Assembly (NCBI GenBank): GCA_009921265.1
Contig: RFYV01000003.1
Coordinates: 32,919-96,918, forward strand
Direction: 5' to 3'
Length of the DNA stretch: 64,000 bases
Origin: Betaproteobacteria bacterium
GTDB taxonomy: Bacteria; Pseudomonadota; Gammaproteobacteria; Burkholderiales; Burkholderiaceae_C
The notes beneath the pieces are model-generated. The model did no database searches. It was not told the DNA's origin and saw nothing but the letters and a program-made list of their open reading frames with translations. The translations under genes and the position numbers were made by a program. Positions 26,820-36,437 of this stretch are shown here, piece by piece (positions within the stretch are counted from its first letter, which is position 1; every line of letters begins with the position of its first letter).

Positions 26820-28352
26820 ATGAAGTCTATTTGGATCGTTGACGACGACCAGTCCATACGTTTTGTTCTTGAAAAAGCGTTGATACGAGAAAATTTACCC
26901 ACTCGCAGCTTCACCAATCCTCGTGAAGTGTTGCAAGCTTTGGATAACACGGCTGAAAGCGAAATGCCCCAAGTGTTGGTGAGTGATATTCGTATGCCTG
27001 GTGGATCGGGTCTCGATTTATTAGGCAAAGTCAAAGAACGTTTACCGGGTTTGCCCGTCATTATCATGACGGCTTATTCAGATTTGGATAGTGCAGTCTC
27101 TGCGTTTCAAGGCGGTGCGTTCGAATATTTGCCCAAGCCCTTTGATTTGCCAAAAGCAATTGAATTAATTCGTCGTGCGATGGACGAGCGACAACGCGAA
27201 CTCGTGGGCGAGACGAGTGCGCAAGAAACACCCGAGATGTTGGGTCAAGCGCCTGCCATGCAAGACGTGTTTAGAGCCATTGGTCGATTGAGCCAAAGTA
27301 ATGTCACTGTGATGATCACAGGTGAATCAGGCACAGGTAAAGAGTTGGTGGCGCGTGCACTGCACAAACATTCATTGCGTGCAAGCGGAACATTTGTTGC
27401 GATCAACACAGCCGCCATTCCCAAAGATTTATTAGAGAGCGAACTTTTTGGTCATGAGCGTGGTGCATTTACGGGCGCGCAAACCATGCGTCGTGGGCGC
27501 TTTGAACAAGCCGAGGGTGGTACTTTATTTTTAGATGAAATTGGGGACATGCCTTTGGATTTACAAACGCGTTTGTTGCGTGTGTTGAGTGACGGAAATT
27601 TTTATCGCGTCGGTGGACACAGTGCTATCAAATCCAATGTGAGAGTCATTGCAGCCACGCATCAAGATTTGGAACAACGCGTCAAAGATGGTGTGTTTCG
27701 TGAAGATTTATTCCATCGGCTCAATGTGATTCGTTTGCGTCTGCCGGCATTGCGCGAGCGCAGAGAAGACATCCCTGTTTTGACGAAACATTTTTTAACG
27801 CAAAGTGCGTTGCAATTGGGCGTTGAAGCAAAGCGTATCTCTGATACAGCGATGGCTATGTTGCAAGATTTTCAATTCCCTGGCAATGTGCGACAACTCG
27901 AAAATATTTGTCATTGGCTAACTGTGATGGCGCCTGCACAATTGATTGAGTCCAAAGATTTGCCGCCCGAAGTGACCATGGGTTCTTCTGCCATTGTGAT
28001 GCCCATGATTGCTGAACCGATTCATACCAACGGTCATGCCATAACTCAAGAGACACTATCTGCGACACACATTCAAACACCACACAGTGATGACATCAAT
28101 GGAATTCCTGCGCCCGTATTTTTAAATGTACCAGGCGAAGATTGGCAAGCGGGTTTAGAGGCGCAAGCGATGAATTTGCTGGTGTCGGGTCGAACCGATG
28201 TGTGGGACGTGTTAACAGCTAAATTTGAATCGACCTTGATTCAAACGGCGTTAGCCAATACAAGAGGGCGTCGCATCGAGGCTGCACAAAAATTGGGTAT
28301 TGGTCGCAACACCATTACTCGAAAAATTCAAGAATTAGGTTTGGACGATTAA
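26820..28352 (+). CDS. glnG: Nitrogen regulation response regulator NtrC
   Basis: Sigma-54-dependent activator of nitrogen-limitation genes, 510 aa. The receiver domain has D56 ('VSDIRMP'); the AAA+ domain shows Walker A 'GESGTGKE', the sigma-54 contact loop 'GAFTGA' and Walker B '[10 protein letters not shown]'. After a longer linker (about residues 385-455) comes a C-terminal Fis-type helix-turn-helix ('[20 protein letters not shown]'). A GGAG precedes ATG 26820. Its likely target, an NtrC palindrome and a sigma-54 promoter, is upstream of glnA in this window. The last 4 bases overlap the convergent exonuclease gene. Confidence 0.96.
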   Translation: MKSIWIVDDDQSIRFVLEKALIRENLPTRSFTNPREVLQALDNTAESEMPQVLVSDIRMPGGSGLDLLGKVKERLPGLPVIIMTAYSDLDSAVSAFQGGAFEYLPKPFDLPKAIELIRRAMDERQRELVGETSAQETPEMLGQAPAMQDVFRAIGRLSQSNVTVMITGESGTGKELVARALHKHSLRASGTFVAINTAAIPKDLLESELFGHERGAFTGAQTMRRGRFEQAEGGTLFLDEIGDMPLDLQTRLLRVLSDGNFYRVGGHSAIKSNVRVIAATHQDLEQRVKDGVFREDLFHRLNVIRLRLPALRERREDIPVLTKHFLTQSALQLGVEAKRISDTAMAMLQDFQFPGNVRQLENICHWLTVMAPAQLIESKDLPPEVTMGSSAIVMPMIAEPIHTNGHAITQETLSATHIQTPHSDDINGIPAPVFLNVPGEDWQAGLEAQAMNLLVSGRTDVWDVLTAKFESTLIQTALANTRGRRIEAAQKLGIGRNTITRKIQELGLDD

Positions 28353-29137
28353 GTATGAATGCTCACGATCACCGGTGTGTGATCGCTGGGCCGTTCATTT
28401 TTGCGCGGACGTTTGTCAATCCAACACGCGCTCACTCGATCTTTAAGTGCATTGCTAACTAAAACATGGTCAATTCTTAAGCCACGATTGCGTCTAAACG
28501 CAAACTCGCGGTAATCCCACCAAGAAAAACTTTTTTCGGGTTGATCAAACAATCGATGTGCGTCGTGCATGCCCAGTTGCAACAAGCCCGCCATGCGTTC
28601 GCGTTCTTCTGTTGTGCAATGAATGGTGTCTTTGAGTGCGACAGGATCCCACACGTCAGCGTCGTCCCATGTAATATTGAAGTCACCCATCAAAATCAGT
28701 TGGGAGTGTTGTTGCAATTGGGTAGTTAACCAATTTTGCAGAGCTTGCAGCCATTTCATTTTGTAAACAAATTTATCCGAGTCGGGCGCTTGTCCATTGG
28801 GGAAATAAGCGCCAACTACGCGAACACCGTTGATGCTGGCGGAGATGACGCGTGACATGTCGTCATCAAAACCAGGAATGTTGTAAACCACATCAGTGAT
28901 GGCGTGTTTTGAAATGAGTGCAACACCGTTGTAAGTTTTTTGTCCAAAGTAAGCCACTTGATAGCCCGCATCATTGATGGCTTGCGCAGGAAATTTATCG
29001 TCAGTGGTTTTGGTTTCTTGTAATGCCAATACATCAATGGGTTTTTCAGATTCGCACAGCGTAAGCCAATCAACTACTTGCGGTAAACGCACGGTGAGTG
29101 AATTGACATTCCATGTGGCGTATTGGTGTGCGGTCAT
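28349..29137 (-). CDS. xth: Exodeoxyribonuclease III
   Basis: AP endonuclease and 3'-5' exonuclease of base-excision repair, 262 aa. Motifs of the EEP superfamily are complete: 'ATWNVNSL' (Asn), 'LALQETK' (metal Glu), 'GAYFPNG', 'LMGDFNIT' (Asp/Asn) and the C-terminal 'RIDHVLVS' and 'PSDHTPVI' (Asp-His). It converges on ntrC with a 4-bp overlap, an arrangement seen in other Burkholderiales. The start ATG 29137 matches the family N-terminus. Confidence 0.95.
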   Translation of the reverse strand: MTAHQYATWNVNSLTVRLPQVVDWLTLCESEKPIDVLALQETKTTDDKFPAQAINDAGYQVAYFGQKTYNGVALISKHAITDVVYNIPGFDDDMSRVISASINGVRVVGAYFPNGQAPDSDKFVYKMKWLQALQNWLTTQLQQHSQLILMGDFNITWDDADVWDPVALKDTIHCTTEERERMAGLLQLGMHDAHRLFDQPEKSFSWWDYREFAFRRNRGLRIDHVLVSNALKDRVSACWIDKRPRKNERPSDHTPVIVSIHT

Positions 29138-29238
29138 CGGTGTGCTTTAATCATTTTGTTTGGTGTGTTTTTAAGGGAGTTGGAGGCTTGCCGTGCACCT
29201 ATCTTTTAAGCAATATACACCATATCAAAATGGCTCAA

Positions 29239-29637
29239 TTAATCCAAAAACTTTTTCCCACGCAATGCCTTGGTTTCGCCCATTTTTTTCTTATCTGTTA
29301 AGCGACGCAAACGAGAAGCGCGTGTGGGCTTGGTGGCTTTGCGCTCGATGGGTTCTTGCTCCACACTTTCGATCAAAGAAATCAAACGCGCATAGGCGTC
29401 GAGTCGATTCATGTCTTGTGTGCGATGGGCTTGCGCTTTGATGACGATGACGCCTTGCAAGGTGATGCGTTTATCGCGCAGTGCCAATAAGCGTTGTTTG
29501 ATGGATGGAATAAGAGAGCTGGCCGCGATATCAAAGCGCAAATGAATAGCGCTAGAAACTTTATTGACGTTTTGCCCACCCGCGCCTTGCGCGCGAATGG
29601 CCATCATTTCAATTTCAGATTCTTTGATATCGATCAA
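29239..29637 (-). CDS. arfB: Ribosome rescue hydrolase ArfB
   Basis: Peptidyl-tRNA hydrolase that frees ribosomes stalled on mRNA lacking a stop codon, 132 aa. The catalytic GGQ is in 'RAQGAGGQNVNKVSSAIHLR', and the C-terminus is a basic tail ('KATKPTRASRLRRL', 'KALRGKKF') that enters the empty mRNA channel. The start is TTG at 29637, with GAGG 5 bases upstream; no ATG is available before the domain. It is a single gene, 101 bp downstream of the xth start on the same strand. Confidence 0.93.
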   Translation of the reverse strand: MIDIKESEIEMMAIRAQGAGGQNVNKVSSAIHLRFDIAASSLIPSIKQRLLALRDKRITLQGVIVIKAQAHRTQDMNRLDAYARLISLIESVEQEPIERKATKPTRASRLRRLTDKKKMGETKALRGKKFLD

Positions 29638-29763
29638 TGGGCCTCACGCAGTCGCAGTTGTTGGTAGTCGGCATTGAATATTTTGTACTAAAAATATTTA
29701 GATGGAATCTATCAAGTCTAAATCATCTAAAAGTGTTTGGGTTGCTCATGAAGTTGGGGTGAA

Positions 29764-30597
29764 TCAATATCTCAATTGTGCAATTTCTCTGAGTACTTCG
29801 GGTGTGGTGGTTTTAAACCCAAAATATTCCAAATACGCGGGTATTTGTTCAAACAACATATCTGCACCTACCTGAACTTTGCAACCCCGCATTGCAGCGG
29901 CTTTGAGCAAGGCGGTGGTTTCGTTTTTGAGGACCACTTCGCCAACAAACGTATCTTGATGTAACAAAGACACATCAAAGGGCAGGGGATCGTCTTCTTT
30001 CATACCCAATGGTGTGGCATTGACGACCAAATCCATGTGTCGCGGGTTATTCGATCCATTAGCAACATCTGTTTTAGGAAAATATTGTTTGATGCGTTGC
30101 GTCAATTGTTGCGCTGCCGATTCATTCATATCGAATACATGTAGTTGCGCAACTTGCGCTTTGGCCAAGGACGCGGCGATGGCACTCCCCACGCCACCAC
30201 TACCGACAACCAATGCGCGTTTGCCACGCAAATCCAAACCTTTGCGTTGAATGCCTCGCACAAAGCCTTCACCGTCAAACATATCCCCCTGTAATAGGCC
30301 ATCGCTGGTGCGCCTGACTGCATTGCAAGCACCTGCAACGCGTGCTGTGGGAGAAATATCTTTTAAAAAATGTGCCGTGGTGACTTTGTGCGGCATGGTG
30401 ATCAGCGCACCACGAATATTGGTGAGGTGGAAAACAGAATTTAAAAAGACTCCAAAATTTTCTGGCTTGCAACCCATGGGAATGACAACAGCGTTAATCC
30501 CCATTTCTTCAAAATAGGGGTTGTAAATCATGGGTGATTTGAATGTGTGCGTCGGGTAACCGATATGCGCAATGAGCTCAGTGTTGCCGTTGATCAT
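29764..30597 (-). CDS. Shikimate dehydrogenase-family protein (AroE paralogue)
   Basis: A 277-aa NAD(P)-dependent oxidoreductase of the AroE family. The catalytic Lys is in 'LITMPHKVT', the following Asp in 'GDMFDGEGF', and the nucleotide-binding loop is 'ALVVGSGGVGSAIAAS'. The substrate segment differs from biosynthetic AroE: 'GYPTHTFKSP' stands where 'GNPIAHSKSP' is expected, so the first shikimate-binding Ser is replaced by Phe. It is therefore probably a paralogue acting on quinate, shikimate or another cyclic acid in catabolism, not the pathway enzyme. No clear ribosome binding site precedes ATG 30597. Confidence 0.85.
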   Translation of the reverse strand: MINGNTELIAHIGYPTHTFKSPMIYNPYFEEMGINAVVIPMGCKPENFGVFLNSVFHLTNIRGALITMPHKVTTAHFLKDISPTARVAGACNAVRRTSDGLLQGDMFDGEGFVRGIQRKGLDLRGKRALVVGSGGVGSAIAASLAKAQVAQLHVFDMNESAAQQLTQRIKQYFPKTDVANGSNNPRHMDLVVNATPLGMKEDDPLPFDVSLLHQDTFVGEVVLKNETTALLKAAAMRGCKVQVGADMLFEQIPAYLEYFGFKTTTPEVLREIAQLRY

Positions 30598-30761
30598 GAT
30601 GTTGAGTATATGTAATGGGTTGATAAGAGACTTTTAAAAATCGTTCAATCGCTCATCTATCTTGGCAATGGCGATATAACGGGAAATAACAATTGATTGA
30701 GTACTTTGTTCGTAATGATGAGTTTATGGGTGGTTTGCTGTGACTTTGCTATTGATAGCAA

Positions 30762-30887
30762 TCAACTAATAACCCCCTGCACAATTTGAACAAATGCGAC
30801 GCGATCAAAAGCCTAGATTTTTAGGGCACGACGAACTTCAATAGGAATCGTGAGTTGACCATTAGATTTGAGCGTCGCAGCAGGCAT
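30762..30887 (-). pseudogene. Remnant of an AbrB/VapB-type antitoxin
   Basis: The minus-strand frame from ATG 30887 encodes 'MPAATLKSNGQLTIPIEVRR' and 'ALKI', then TAG at 30813-30815. In the same frame it continues 'AFDRVAFVQIVQGVIS' to TGA at 30762-30764. This matches the swapped-hairpin AbrB/MazE DNA-binding domain, with a premature amber stop just after the first half. No toxin (PIN or MazF) frame is visible downstream before the aroE paralogue, so it looks like a dead toxin-antitoxin relic. It accounts for part of the 339-bp stretch 30598-30936, in which I see nothing else except AT-rich DNA. Confidence 0.72.
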
Positions 30888-30936
30888 TCAAAATGTCCAT
30901 GTTATTTACTTTTAGAAGTCCAGTATTATTCACCAC

Positions 30937-31824
30937 ATGTCCCCATCAGCCCCAACCAAATCCATGGCCGGCATCGGCCTATTGCTGATGGCGGTGGCGT
31001 GTTTTGGTTTTATTGATACCCTCACCAAACAAGTCACGCTCACGGTTCCTATCTTGATGGTGGTTTGGGTGCGTTATTTCATTCAAGCCGTGCTCACCAC
31101 GGCGTATATTTTCCCCAGGCTCGGCAAATCGGTGATGTCCACGCATTATTTGCGGATTCACCTTGTGCGTGGTGTGTTGATGTTGATGTGCACGATGCTT
31201 GCGATCGAGAGTTTGAAACACTTGCCTGTGGGCGAGTTCTCTGCAATTGTGATGACTTCACCACTGGTGGTAACTTTACTTGCACAGCGTTTGCTCGGCG
31301 AACACGTATCGTTAAAGCGTGTCATGTTAGTGATCGGTGGTTTTATTGGCGTGTTATTGATTGTCAGGCCCGGCAGCGATGCCTTCAGTGTGTATATGTT
31401 TTTTCCGATGGTCTTGGTGGTACTGAACGCCGCGTTTCAGTTGCTAACCAGCAAACTCTCGCAAACAGAAAAAAGTTTGACGATTCATTTTTATTCGGTG
31501 TGGACGGGCGCTTTGTTAACGACGTTTTTGTTGTTTTGGGGATGGACCCCCGTCACTGAACCGCTGATTTGGTTCGAACTGTTATTGATCGGTGCCGCAG
31601 GTGCCATCGGTCATTTTTGTTTAATTGTTGCTTTTGAAAAAACCGAAGCCGTGGTGTTGATGCCTTATATGTACGCTCAAATCGGTTTTGCCATGCTGGG
31701 TGGATGGCTGATGTTTAATCACATCCCCGATCAATGGTCGACCATCGGTGTGATTCTGATTGCGATTTGTGGTTTGGCCAGCGCGTATTTAACTTTGATT
31801 GAGCGCAGGCGGTTTGGGCTTTAA
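30937..31824 (+). CDS. EamA/DMT-superfamily permease
   Basis: A 295-aa inner-membrane protein with about ten helices in two EamA repeats ('MAVACFGFIDTLTKQVTLTV', 'VRYFIQAVLTTAYIFPRLGK' and 'FPMVLVVLNAAFQLLTSKLS'). It resembles drug/metabolite exporters and S-adenosylmethionine-type carriers; the substrate is unknown. It stands alone, divergent from the antitoxin remnant and convergent with folA. The first ATG (30937) is used; no strong ribosome binding site is seen. Confidence 0.86.
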   Translation: MSPSAPTKSMAGIGLLLMAVACFGFIDTLTKQVTLTVPILMVVWVRYFIQAVLTTAYIFPRLGKSVMSTHYLRIHLVRGVLMLMCTMLAIESLKHLPVGEFSAIVMTSPLVVTLLAQRLLGEHVSLKRVMLVIGGFIGVLLIVRPGSDAFSVYMFFPMVLVVLNAAFQLLTSKLSQTEKSLTIHFYSVWTGALLTTFLLFWGWTPVTEPLIWFELLLIGAAGAIGHFCLIVAFEKTEAVVLMPYMYAQIGFAMLGGWLMFNHIPDQWSTIGVILIAICGLASAYLTLIERRRFGL

Positions 31825-31964
31825 AACAAGCGCATTAATTGTTTCGTTTGAATGCTCTTAAAGTTTTGTGTTAAACATTTGATTTCGACCCACCACATGA
31901 CTTGGCACCAATTTACCAGACTGAACATGACGGAGCAAAGTGGGCACTGTTGTTTCGAAATAAA

Positions 31965-32450
31965 TTACGATTTAAACAACGTCACAAACGCATACGCCAA
32001 TCCGTTCTCACTCACGTTCTCAACTCTATCTATTTCTTTCCAACTCGAATGCAGCACAGGCGCATACGCATCGCCCTCAAACTCTGCATCAATTTCAGTA
32101 ACCACAATTTTGCTGGCCAATGGCAAGGCCTGCGCATAAATTTCTGCGCCACCCATCACCCACACTTGTTCGTGTGAAGCGCAAATTTGCAATGCTTGTT
32201 GTAATGATGATGCGACTTGCGCACCGTGAGCAGACCATTGCGTTTGTCGAGTCAAAACAATATTTTCTCTGCCAGGTAGGGGTCTAAATTTAGCGGGAAT
32301 CGACTCCCATGTTTTGCGGCCCATGATGACGGGTTGACCCATGGTGACTCGTTTGAAGTGCGCCAAATCTTCTGGTAAATGCCACGGCATTTGATTGTCT
32401 TTGCCGATGACGCCGTTGCGCGCGCGTGCATAAATTAAATTCAATGCCAT
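31965..32450 (-). CDS. folA: Dihydrofolate reductase
   Basis: Reduces dihydrofolate to tetrahydrofolate with NADPH, 161 aa. Typical motifs: 'NLIYARARNGVIGKDNQMPW' (Met20 loop), 'LPEDLAHFKRVTMGQPVIMG', 'GRKTWESIP' and the NADPH loop 'VMGGAEIY'. The catalytic acidic residue is the Glu in 'HLPEDL'. It lies 24 bp downstream of thyA on the same strand, a classical pair because thymidylate synthase produces its substrate. The 140 bp between its stop and the convergent EamA gene show nothing distinctive. Confidence 0.97.
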   Translation of the reverse strand: MALNLIYARARNGVIGKDNQMPWHLPEDLAHFKRVTMGQPVIMGRKTWESIPAKFRPLPGRENIVLTRQTQWSAHGAQVASSLQQALQICASHEQVWVMGGAEIYAQALPLASKIVVTEIDAEFEGDAYAPVLHSSWKEIDRVENVSENGLAYAFVTLFKS

Positions 32451-32474
32451 GTGATCAATAACGCTGATTTGGTA

Positions 32475-33314
32475 TTAAACCGCAACGGGTGCCTTGATCG
32501 CAGGATGACATTGGTAGTCTTTCACCATAAAATCTTCAAACTCGTAATCAAAGATAGAAGCGGGTTGACGTTGAATGTGCAAAGTGGGGTAGGCCATCGG
32601 TGCGCGGCTCAATTGTACTTGCACTTGTTCGTGATGATTGCTGTAGATGTGGCAATCACCGCCTGTCCAAATAAAGTCACCTACATCTAAATTGCATTGT
32701 TGTGCCACCATGTGCGTGAGCAAAGCGTAGCTAGCAATATTAAATGGCACACCCAAAAATATATCTGCACTGCGTTGATACAACTGACAACTCAGTTTGC
32801 CTTTTTGTCCTGCATGCTTGGGCGGTGCTACATAAAACTGAAAAAATGCATGACACGGCATGAGCGCCATTTTGGAGAGTTCAGAGACATTCCACGCGCT
32901 CACAATGATGCGTCTGGAATCGGGATTGGTTTTGAGCGTTTTAATCACGTCTGCGATTTGATCGATGTGTCCGCCATCGGGTGTGGGCCAACTGCGCCAT
33001 TGCACGCCATACACAGGTCCTAAATCACCGTCGGGTCGCGCCCATTCGTCCCATATCGAAACGCCGCGTTCTTTGAGCCAGTTGTTGTTGCTCGATCCTT
33101 GCAAAAACCATAGCAATTCGTGAATGATCGATTTGAGATGAACTTTTTTGGTGGTAACGAGTGGAAAGCCTTCATTCAAATCAAATCGCATTTGATAGCC
33201 AAACACACTGCGTGTGCCAGTTCCTGTGCGATCGGATTTACTTACGCCATGTGTAAATACATGACGCATGAAATCTTCATATTGTGAGCGGATGGGTCTT
33301 GTTGAACTTGTCAT
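32475..33314 (-). CDS. thyA: Thymidylate synthase
   Basis: Methylates dUMP to dTMP using methylene-tetrahydrofolate, 279 aa. The nucleophile is C154 in '[12 protein letters not shown]'; the phosphate-binding Arg lies in 'SDRTGTGT', and substrate contacts lie in '[20 protein letters not shown]' and 'DCHIYSNH'. Full length compared with E. coli (264 aa), with a slightly longer N-terminus and a 12-residue longer middle. First gene of the thyA-folA operon. Confidence 0.98.
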   Translation of the reverse strand: MTSSTRPIRSQYEDFMRHVFTHGVSKSDRTGTGTRSVFGYQMRFDLNEGFPLVTTKKVHLKSIIHELLWFLQGSSNNNWLKERGVSIWDEWARPDGDLGPVYGVQWRSWPTPDGGHIDQIADVIKTLKTNPDSRRIIVSAWNVSELSKMALMPCHAFFQFYVAPPKHAGQKGKLSCQLYQRSADIFLGVPFNIASYALLTHMVAQQCNLDVGDFIWTGGDCHIYSNHHEQVQVQLSRAPMAYPTLHIQRQPASIFDYEFEDFMVKDYQCHPAIKAPVAV

Positions 33315-33361
33315 AGAGCACGAAGTTTAAGCGAAAGCCCGATCGGTTTTGGGCGCAAGGT

Positions 33362-34774
33362 TTAGACGCGGACCACGCGATGGGGGTTGAGCGTGTTGTG
33401 CGGATCGAGGGCGCGTTTGATGCTGCGCATTAGGCCTAGTGCTACAGGATCTTTATAGTCAACCAAAGTATCAACTTTGAGGCTTCCAACGCCGTGTTCG
33501 GCGCTGATGGAGCCGCCAAATTGACTCACCGATTGGTAAACCAAGGTGTTGACCACATCCTCATAAGTTTGTAAAAAAACTTGCGGATCAACGTCGTTGG
33601 GCGCTTGCACATTGAAATGCAAATTGCCGTCGCCCAAATGTCCAAAATTAACCAACTGCATACCTGGAATTTGTTCGCTTAATTTTTTTTCTGTTTCTTC
33701 CACAAATTGAACAATTGCTGATACGGGCAATGAGATATCGTGCTTGATGTTGAGTCCTTCAACCGCTTGCGCCAAGGTGATGCTTTCTCGAATGTGCCAT
33801 AGGTTGTTGGCTTGAGTCAAATTCTCTGCAACAACAGCGTCGGTAATAAATCCTTTTTCTGCGGCAGCTTCGAGCAAAGTTTCAAATTGAGTACGTGCGT
33901 GTTGTTCGGATTCTGTATCTGAATTTTCTAAAAGAACGCAGTAGGGCGCTTCTTTCCATAAGGGTACGCGCAGTTGTGCAAAATGTTTATCAACCAAGCT
34001 CAAAGAAAATTGTCCCATCACCTCAAAACCTGTGAGGCCAGCACCCAAATGCTGTTGCGACAAATGTAATAAATCAACCGATGCTTGTAAGTGTGGCAAT
34101 GAAGCCCATGCGGTGAGTTTGGCGCGTGGTTGTGGATACAACTTCATGGTGGCCGCAGTGATTATGCCCAAGGTGCCTTCGGCTCCCACAAACAAATCGC
34201 GCAAGTCGTAACCCGTGTTGTCTTTGCGCAGACCTGTGAGGCCTTCCCAAATCTCACCCGTTGCGGTAACGACTTCGAGTCCCAAACACAAATCACGCGT
34301 GTTGCCATAGCGAATCACTTGTGTGCCGCCTGCATTGGTGGATAAATTGCCGCCCAATGTGCAACTGCCTTCTGAGCCTAAGCTGAGTGGATATAAAAAA
34401 TTTTCTGCTTGTGCGGCTTGTTGCAACACTTGTAACACGCATCCTGCTTCTGCGGTGATGGTGGCATTGGCTTTGTCGATGTGTCGAATGCGATTCATGC
34501 GTTGCATGTTGAGCAAAACTTGTTGGCCGCTGTTGTCGGGTATGGAGCCCACAACTAATCCTGTGTTACCGCCTTGCGGGACGATACTCACGCCTTTGGC
34601 AGCGCAGGCTTTTATCACTTGTGACACTTCTTGTGTGTTGGCGGGCCTCACCACACACAATGCTTTTCCTGTTTCGCGCTTGCGCCAATCCATCACATAG
34701 GCACTCAAATCGCCCTCGACTAAAACATGCGATGCGCCAACAATGTGTGTGAGTTCTTGTATCAAATCATGCAT
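33362..34774 (-). CDS. FAD-linked oxidase, GlcD/D-lactate dehydrogenase family
   Basis: A 470-aa flavoprotein oxidising a D-2-hydroxy acid (D-lactate, glycolate or D-2-hydroxyglutarate type). The FAD_binding_4 domain covers about residues 35-215 ('VPQGGNTGLVVGS', 'GSEGSCTLGGNLSTNAGGTQ') and the FAD-oxidase C-terminal domain the rest, with 'HLGDGNLHFNV' and 'SAEHGVGSLK', whose His residues serve the active site. The substrate cannot be fixed; no GlcE/GlcF subunits are adjacent, so a single-subunit D-lactate or D-2-hydroxyglutarate dehydrogenase is likeliest. Its start overlaps the end of the DUF2069 gene by 8 bases. Confidence 0.9.
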   Translation of the reverse strand: MHDLIQELTHIVGASHVLVEGDLSAYVMDWRKRETGKALCVVRPANTQEVSQVIKACAAKGVSIVPQGGNTGLVVGSIPDNSGQQVLLNMQRMNRIRHIDKANATITAEAGCVLQVLQQAAQAENFLYPLSLGSEGSCTLGGNLSTNAGGTQVIRYGNTRDLCLGLEVVTATGEIWEGLTGLRKDNTGYDLRDLFVGAEGTLGIITAATMKLYPQPRAKLTAWASLPHLQASVDLLHLSQQHLGAGLTGFEVMGQFSLSLVDKHFAQLRVPLWKEAPYCVLLENSDTESEQHARTQFETLLEAAAEKGFITDAVVAENLTQANNLWHIRESITLAQAVEGLNIKHDISLPVSAIVQFVEETEKKLSEQIPGMQLVNFGHLGDGNLHFNVQAPNDVDPQVFLQTYEDVVNTLVYQSVSQFGGSISAEHGVGSLKVDTLVDYKDPVALGLMRSIKRALDPHNTLNPHRVVRV

Positions 34775-35183
34775 GGTGTATCTCGGGTTGAGGTTTTTCT
34801 TCTGTGTTCATCAAAGTCGCTTGTTGAAATCGCAGTCGCACATGCATGGCACAGGCAAAAAATAAACTCAAACAAAAAATAACTTCTAATCCAGCCAATG
34901 CATTGCTCGGCCAGGAGTCCCCGTATGCGCGCACAACGCCTTCGATGAAATACAACCAGATGATTAAACTCACCCAACGGTAGGTGTACATGCGATTGCG
35001 CAACAAACCAGGCAATGGAATTAGCAAAGGCAATGCTTTGAGTGCGAGCCAACTGCCACCAGGGCGCAAAGGGGCTAACCACATTTCCCAAACGAAGCAC
35101 AAAATAATCAATGCGAGAATACTAGTAACCGCCAAGCGACGCGTCCAAGTCACATGAAAAAGTGGATCTGTGCGTGTAGTCAT
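34767..35183 (-). CDS. DUF2069 membrane protein
   Basis: A 138-aa inner-membrane protein with four predicted helices ('VTSILALIILCFVWEMWLAP', 'LALKALPLLIPLPGLL', 'RWVSLIIWLYFIEGVVRAYG', 'GLEVIFCLSLFFACAMHVRL'). The 'RMYTYRW' and 'YFIEG' elements are typical of DUF2069. Function is unknown. It precedes the GlcD-like gene with an 8-base overlap, and its 5' end lies head to head with the YihY gene. Confidence 0.88.
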   Translation of the reverse strand: MTTRTDPLFHVTWTRRLAVTSILALIILCFVWEMWLAPLRPGGSWLALKALPLLIPLPGLLRNRMYTYRWVSLIIWLYFIEGVVRAYGDSWPSNALAGLEVIFCLSLFFACAMHVRLRFQQATLMNTEEKPQPEIHHA

Positions 35184-35225
35184 GATGGCGATGTATCAAC
35201 CTTGCAAAGAAAGAGAAATGAAATT

Positions 35226-36437
35226 TTGACGATTGTCTCGTATCTTCAAGACTTTTTAACGGGGCTTGCACAATTTCAATGGCGACGTGCGGGTCAAAGC
35301 CTGCGCGAGCGTTTCCGAGCGGATCGACTGGGGCAAACGGCGGGATCCCTCACTTTTACCACCACCATTGCCATCGTTCCGCTCTTTACCGTGATTTTGG
35401 CGGTGTTTACGGTTTTCCCTATCTTTGGAAAATTTCAATCCGTGATTCAGTTGTGGTTGGTCGAGAGTCTCATACCTGACAGTATTTCCAAACAGGTGCT
35501 GGGCTATCTCACTCAATTCACCACCAAAGCGAGTCGTTTGGGCTCGGTCAGTTTTGCGGCGTTGTTATTTTCTGCGGTGGCTTTGATGTTTACCATCGAT
35601 CGCACGCTCAATGCGATTTGGCGAGTTCGTAAACCCCGGCCATGGCATCAACGCTTGTTGCTTTATTGGGCCGCCATCACATTGGGGCCACTCATCATTG
35701 CCGCAAGCGTGGTGATGATGACCTCTGTGATTGCATTTTCTGGCATGGGTAACAGCAGTGAAGGCAGTTTGATTCGCTGGATTCTTGATAGTTTGGAATT
35801 TTTTATTTTTCTATTTTCCATTGCGTCACTTTATAAATATGTGCCCAATACACACGTGCAATGGGCGCACGCTTTGGTGGGGGGGCTCACAACCAATGCA
35901 TTGCTTGAATTGGCGCGTTGGGGGCTCACCACCTATATCGGAAAAATGTCGACTTTTTCTGTGGTGTACGGTGCGTTTGCCATTGTTCCGTTTTTATTGG
36001 TATGGATTTACACCACCTGGGTGATTGTTTTGTTGGGTGCTGTGTTGGTGGCAAGTTTGCCTTATCTCCTTAGCGGCATACATCGCGATACCTCACAACC
36101 AGGGTGGATGTTTGAGTTGGCATTGGATATCGTGCGGTTATTACAAGACGTTCGACAAGCCAACAAAACAGGTCTTGAATTGTCGCAACTGTCGACACAG
36201 CTCAAAATTGATCAACTCAATTTAGAAGAAGCCATCGAAGTGTTAACGCGACTCGATTGGGTAGGGCGACTCAACGAAGAAGACGTCACGCGTTCACCGC
36301 GCTTTGTGTTGTTGATTCATGCCGAGCAAACGTCGTTGGCACCCTTGATGGACGTGTTGCTGTTAGCAGATAAGCCGGGTACACAAGCGCTCTGGGGTAA
36401 ATGGCACAGTTGGAAATTATCAGACGCTTTGAATTAA
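35226..36437 (+). CDS. YihY-family inner-membrane protein
   Basis: An integral membrane protein of the YihY/UPF0761 family (once called RNase BN), about 403 aa from TTG 35226. The frame extends up to ATG 35154, but that stretch overlaps the divergent DUF2069 gene and lacks family similarity, so the TTG is preferred without a strong ribosome binding site. Six helices are seen, with the signature 'QTAGSLTFTTTIAIVPLFTV', 'NAIWRVRKPRPWHQR' and 'ALLELARWGLTTYIGK'. A cytosolic C-terminal domain (about 110 residues) resembles a winged helix. The role is unknown. The last 18 bases overlap the convergent hydrolase. Confidence 0.87.
   Translation: MTIVSYLQDFLTGLAQFQWRRAGQSLRERFRADRLGQTAGSLTFTTTIAIVPLFTVILAVFTVFPIFGKFQSVIQLWLVESLIPDSISKQVLGYLTQFTTKASRLGSVSFAALLFSAVALMFTIDRTLNAIWRVRKPRPWHQRLLLYWAAITLGPLIIAASVVMMTSVIAFSGMGNSSEGSLIRWILDSLEFFIFLFSIASLYKYVPNTHVQWAHALVGGLTTNALLELARWGLTTYIGKMSTFSVVYGAFAIVPFLLVWIYTTWVIVLLGAVLVASLPYLLSGIHRDTSQPGWMFELALDIVRLLQDVRQANKTGLELSQLSTQLKIDQLNLEEAIEVLTRLDWVGRLNEEDVTRSPRFVLLIHAEQTSLAPLMDVLLLADKPGTQALWGKWHSWKLSDALN

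Noticed and set aside
30598..30761. Toxin gene paired with the antitoxin remnant
   Set aside because: Translations downstream of the remnant show early stops and no PIN or MazF motif.
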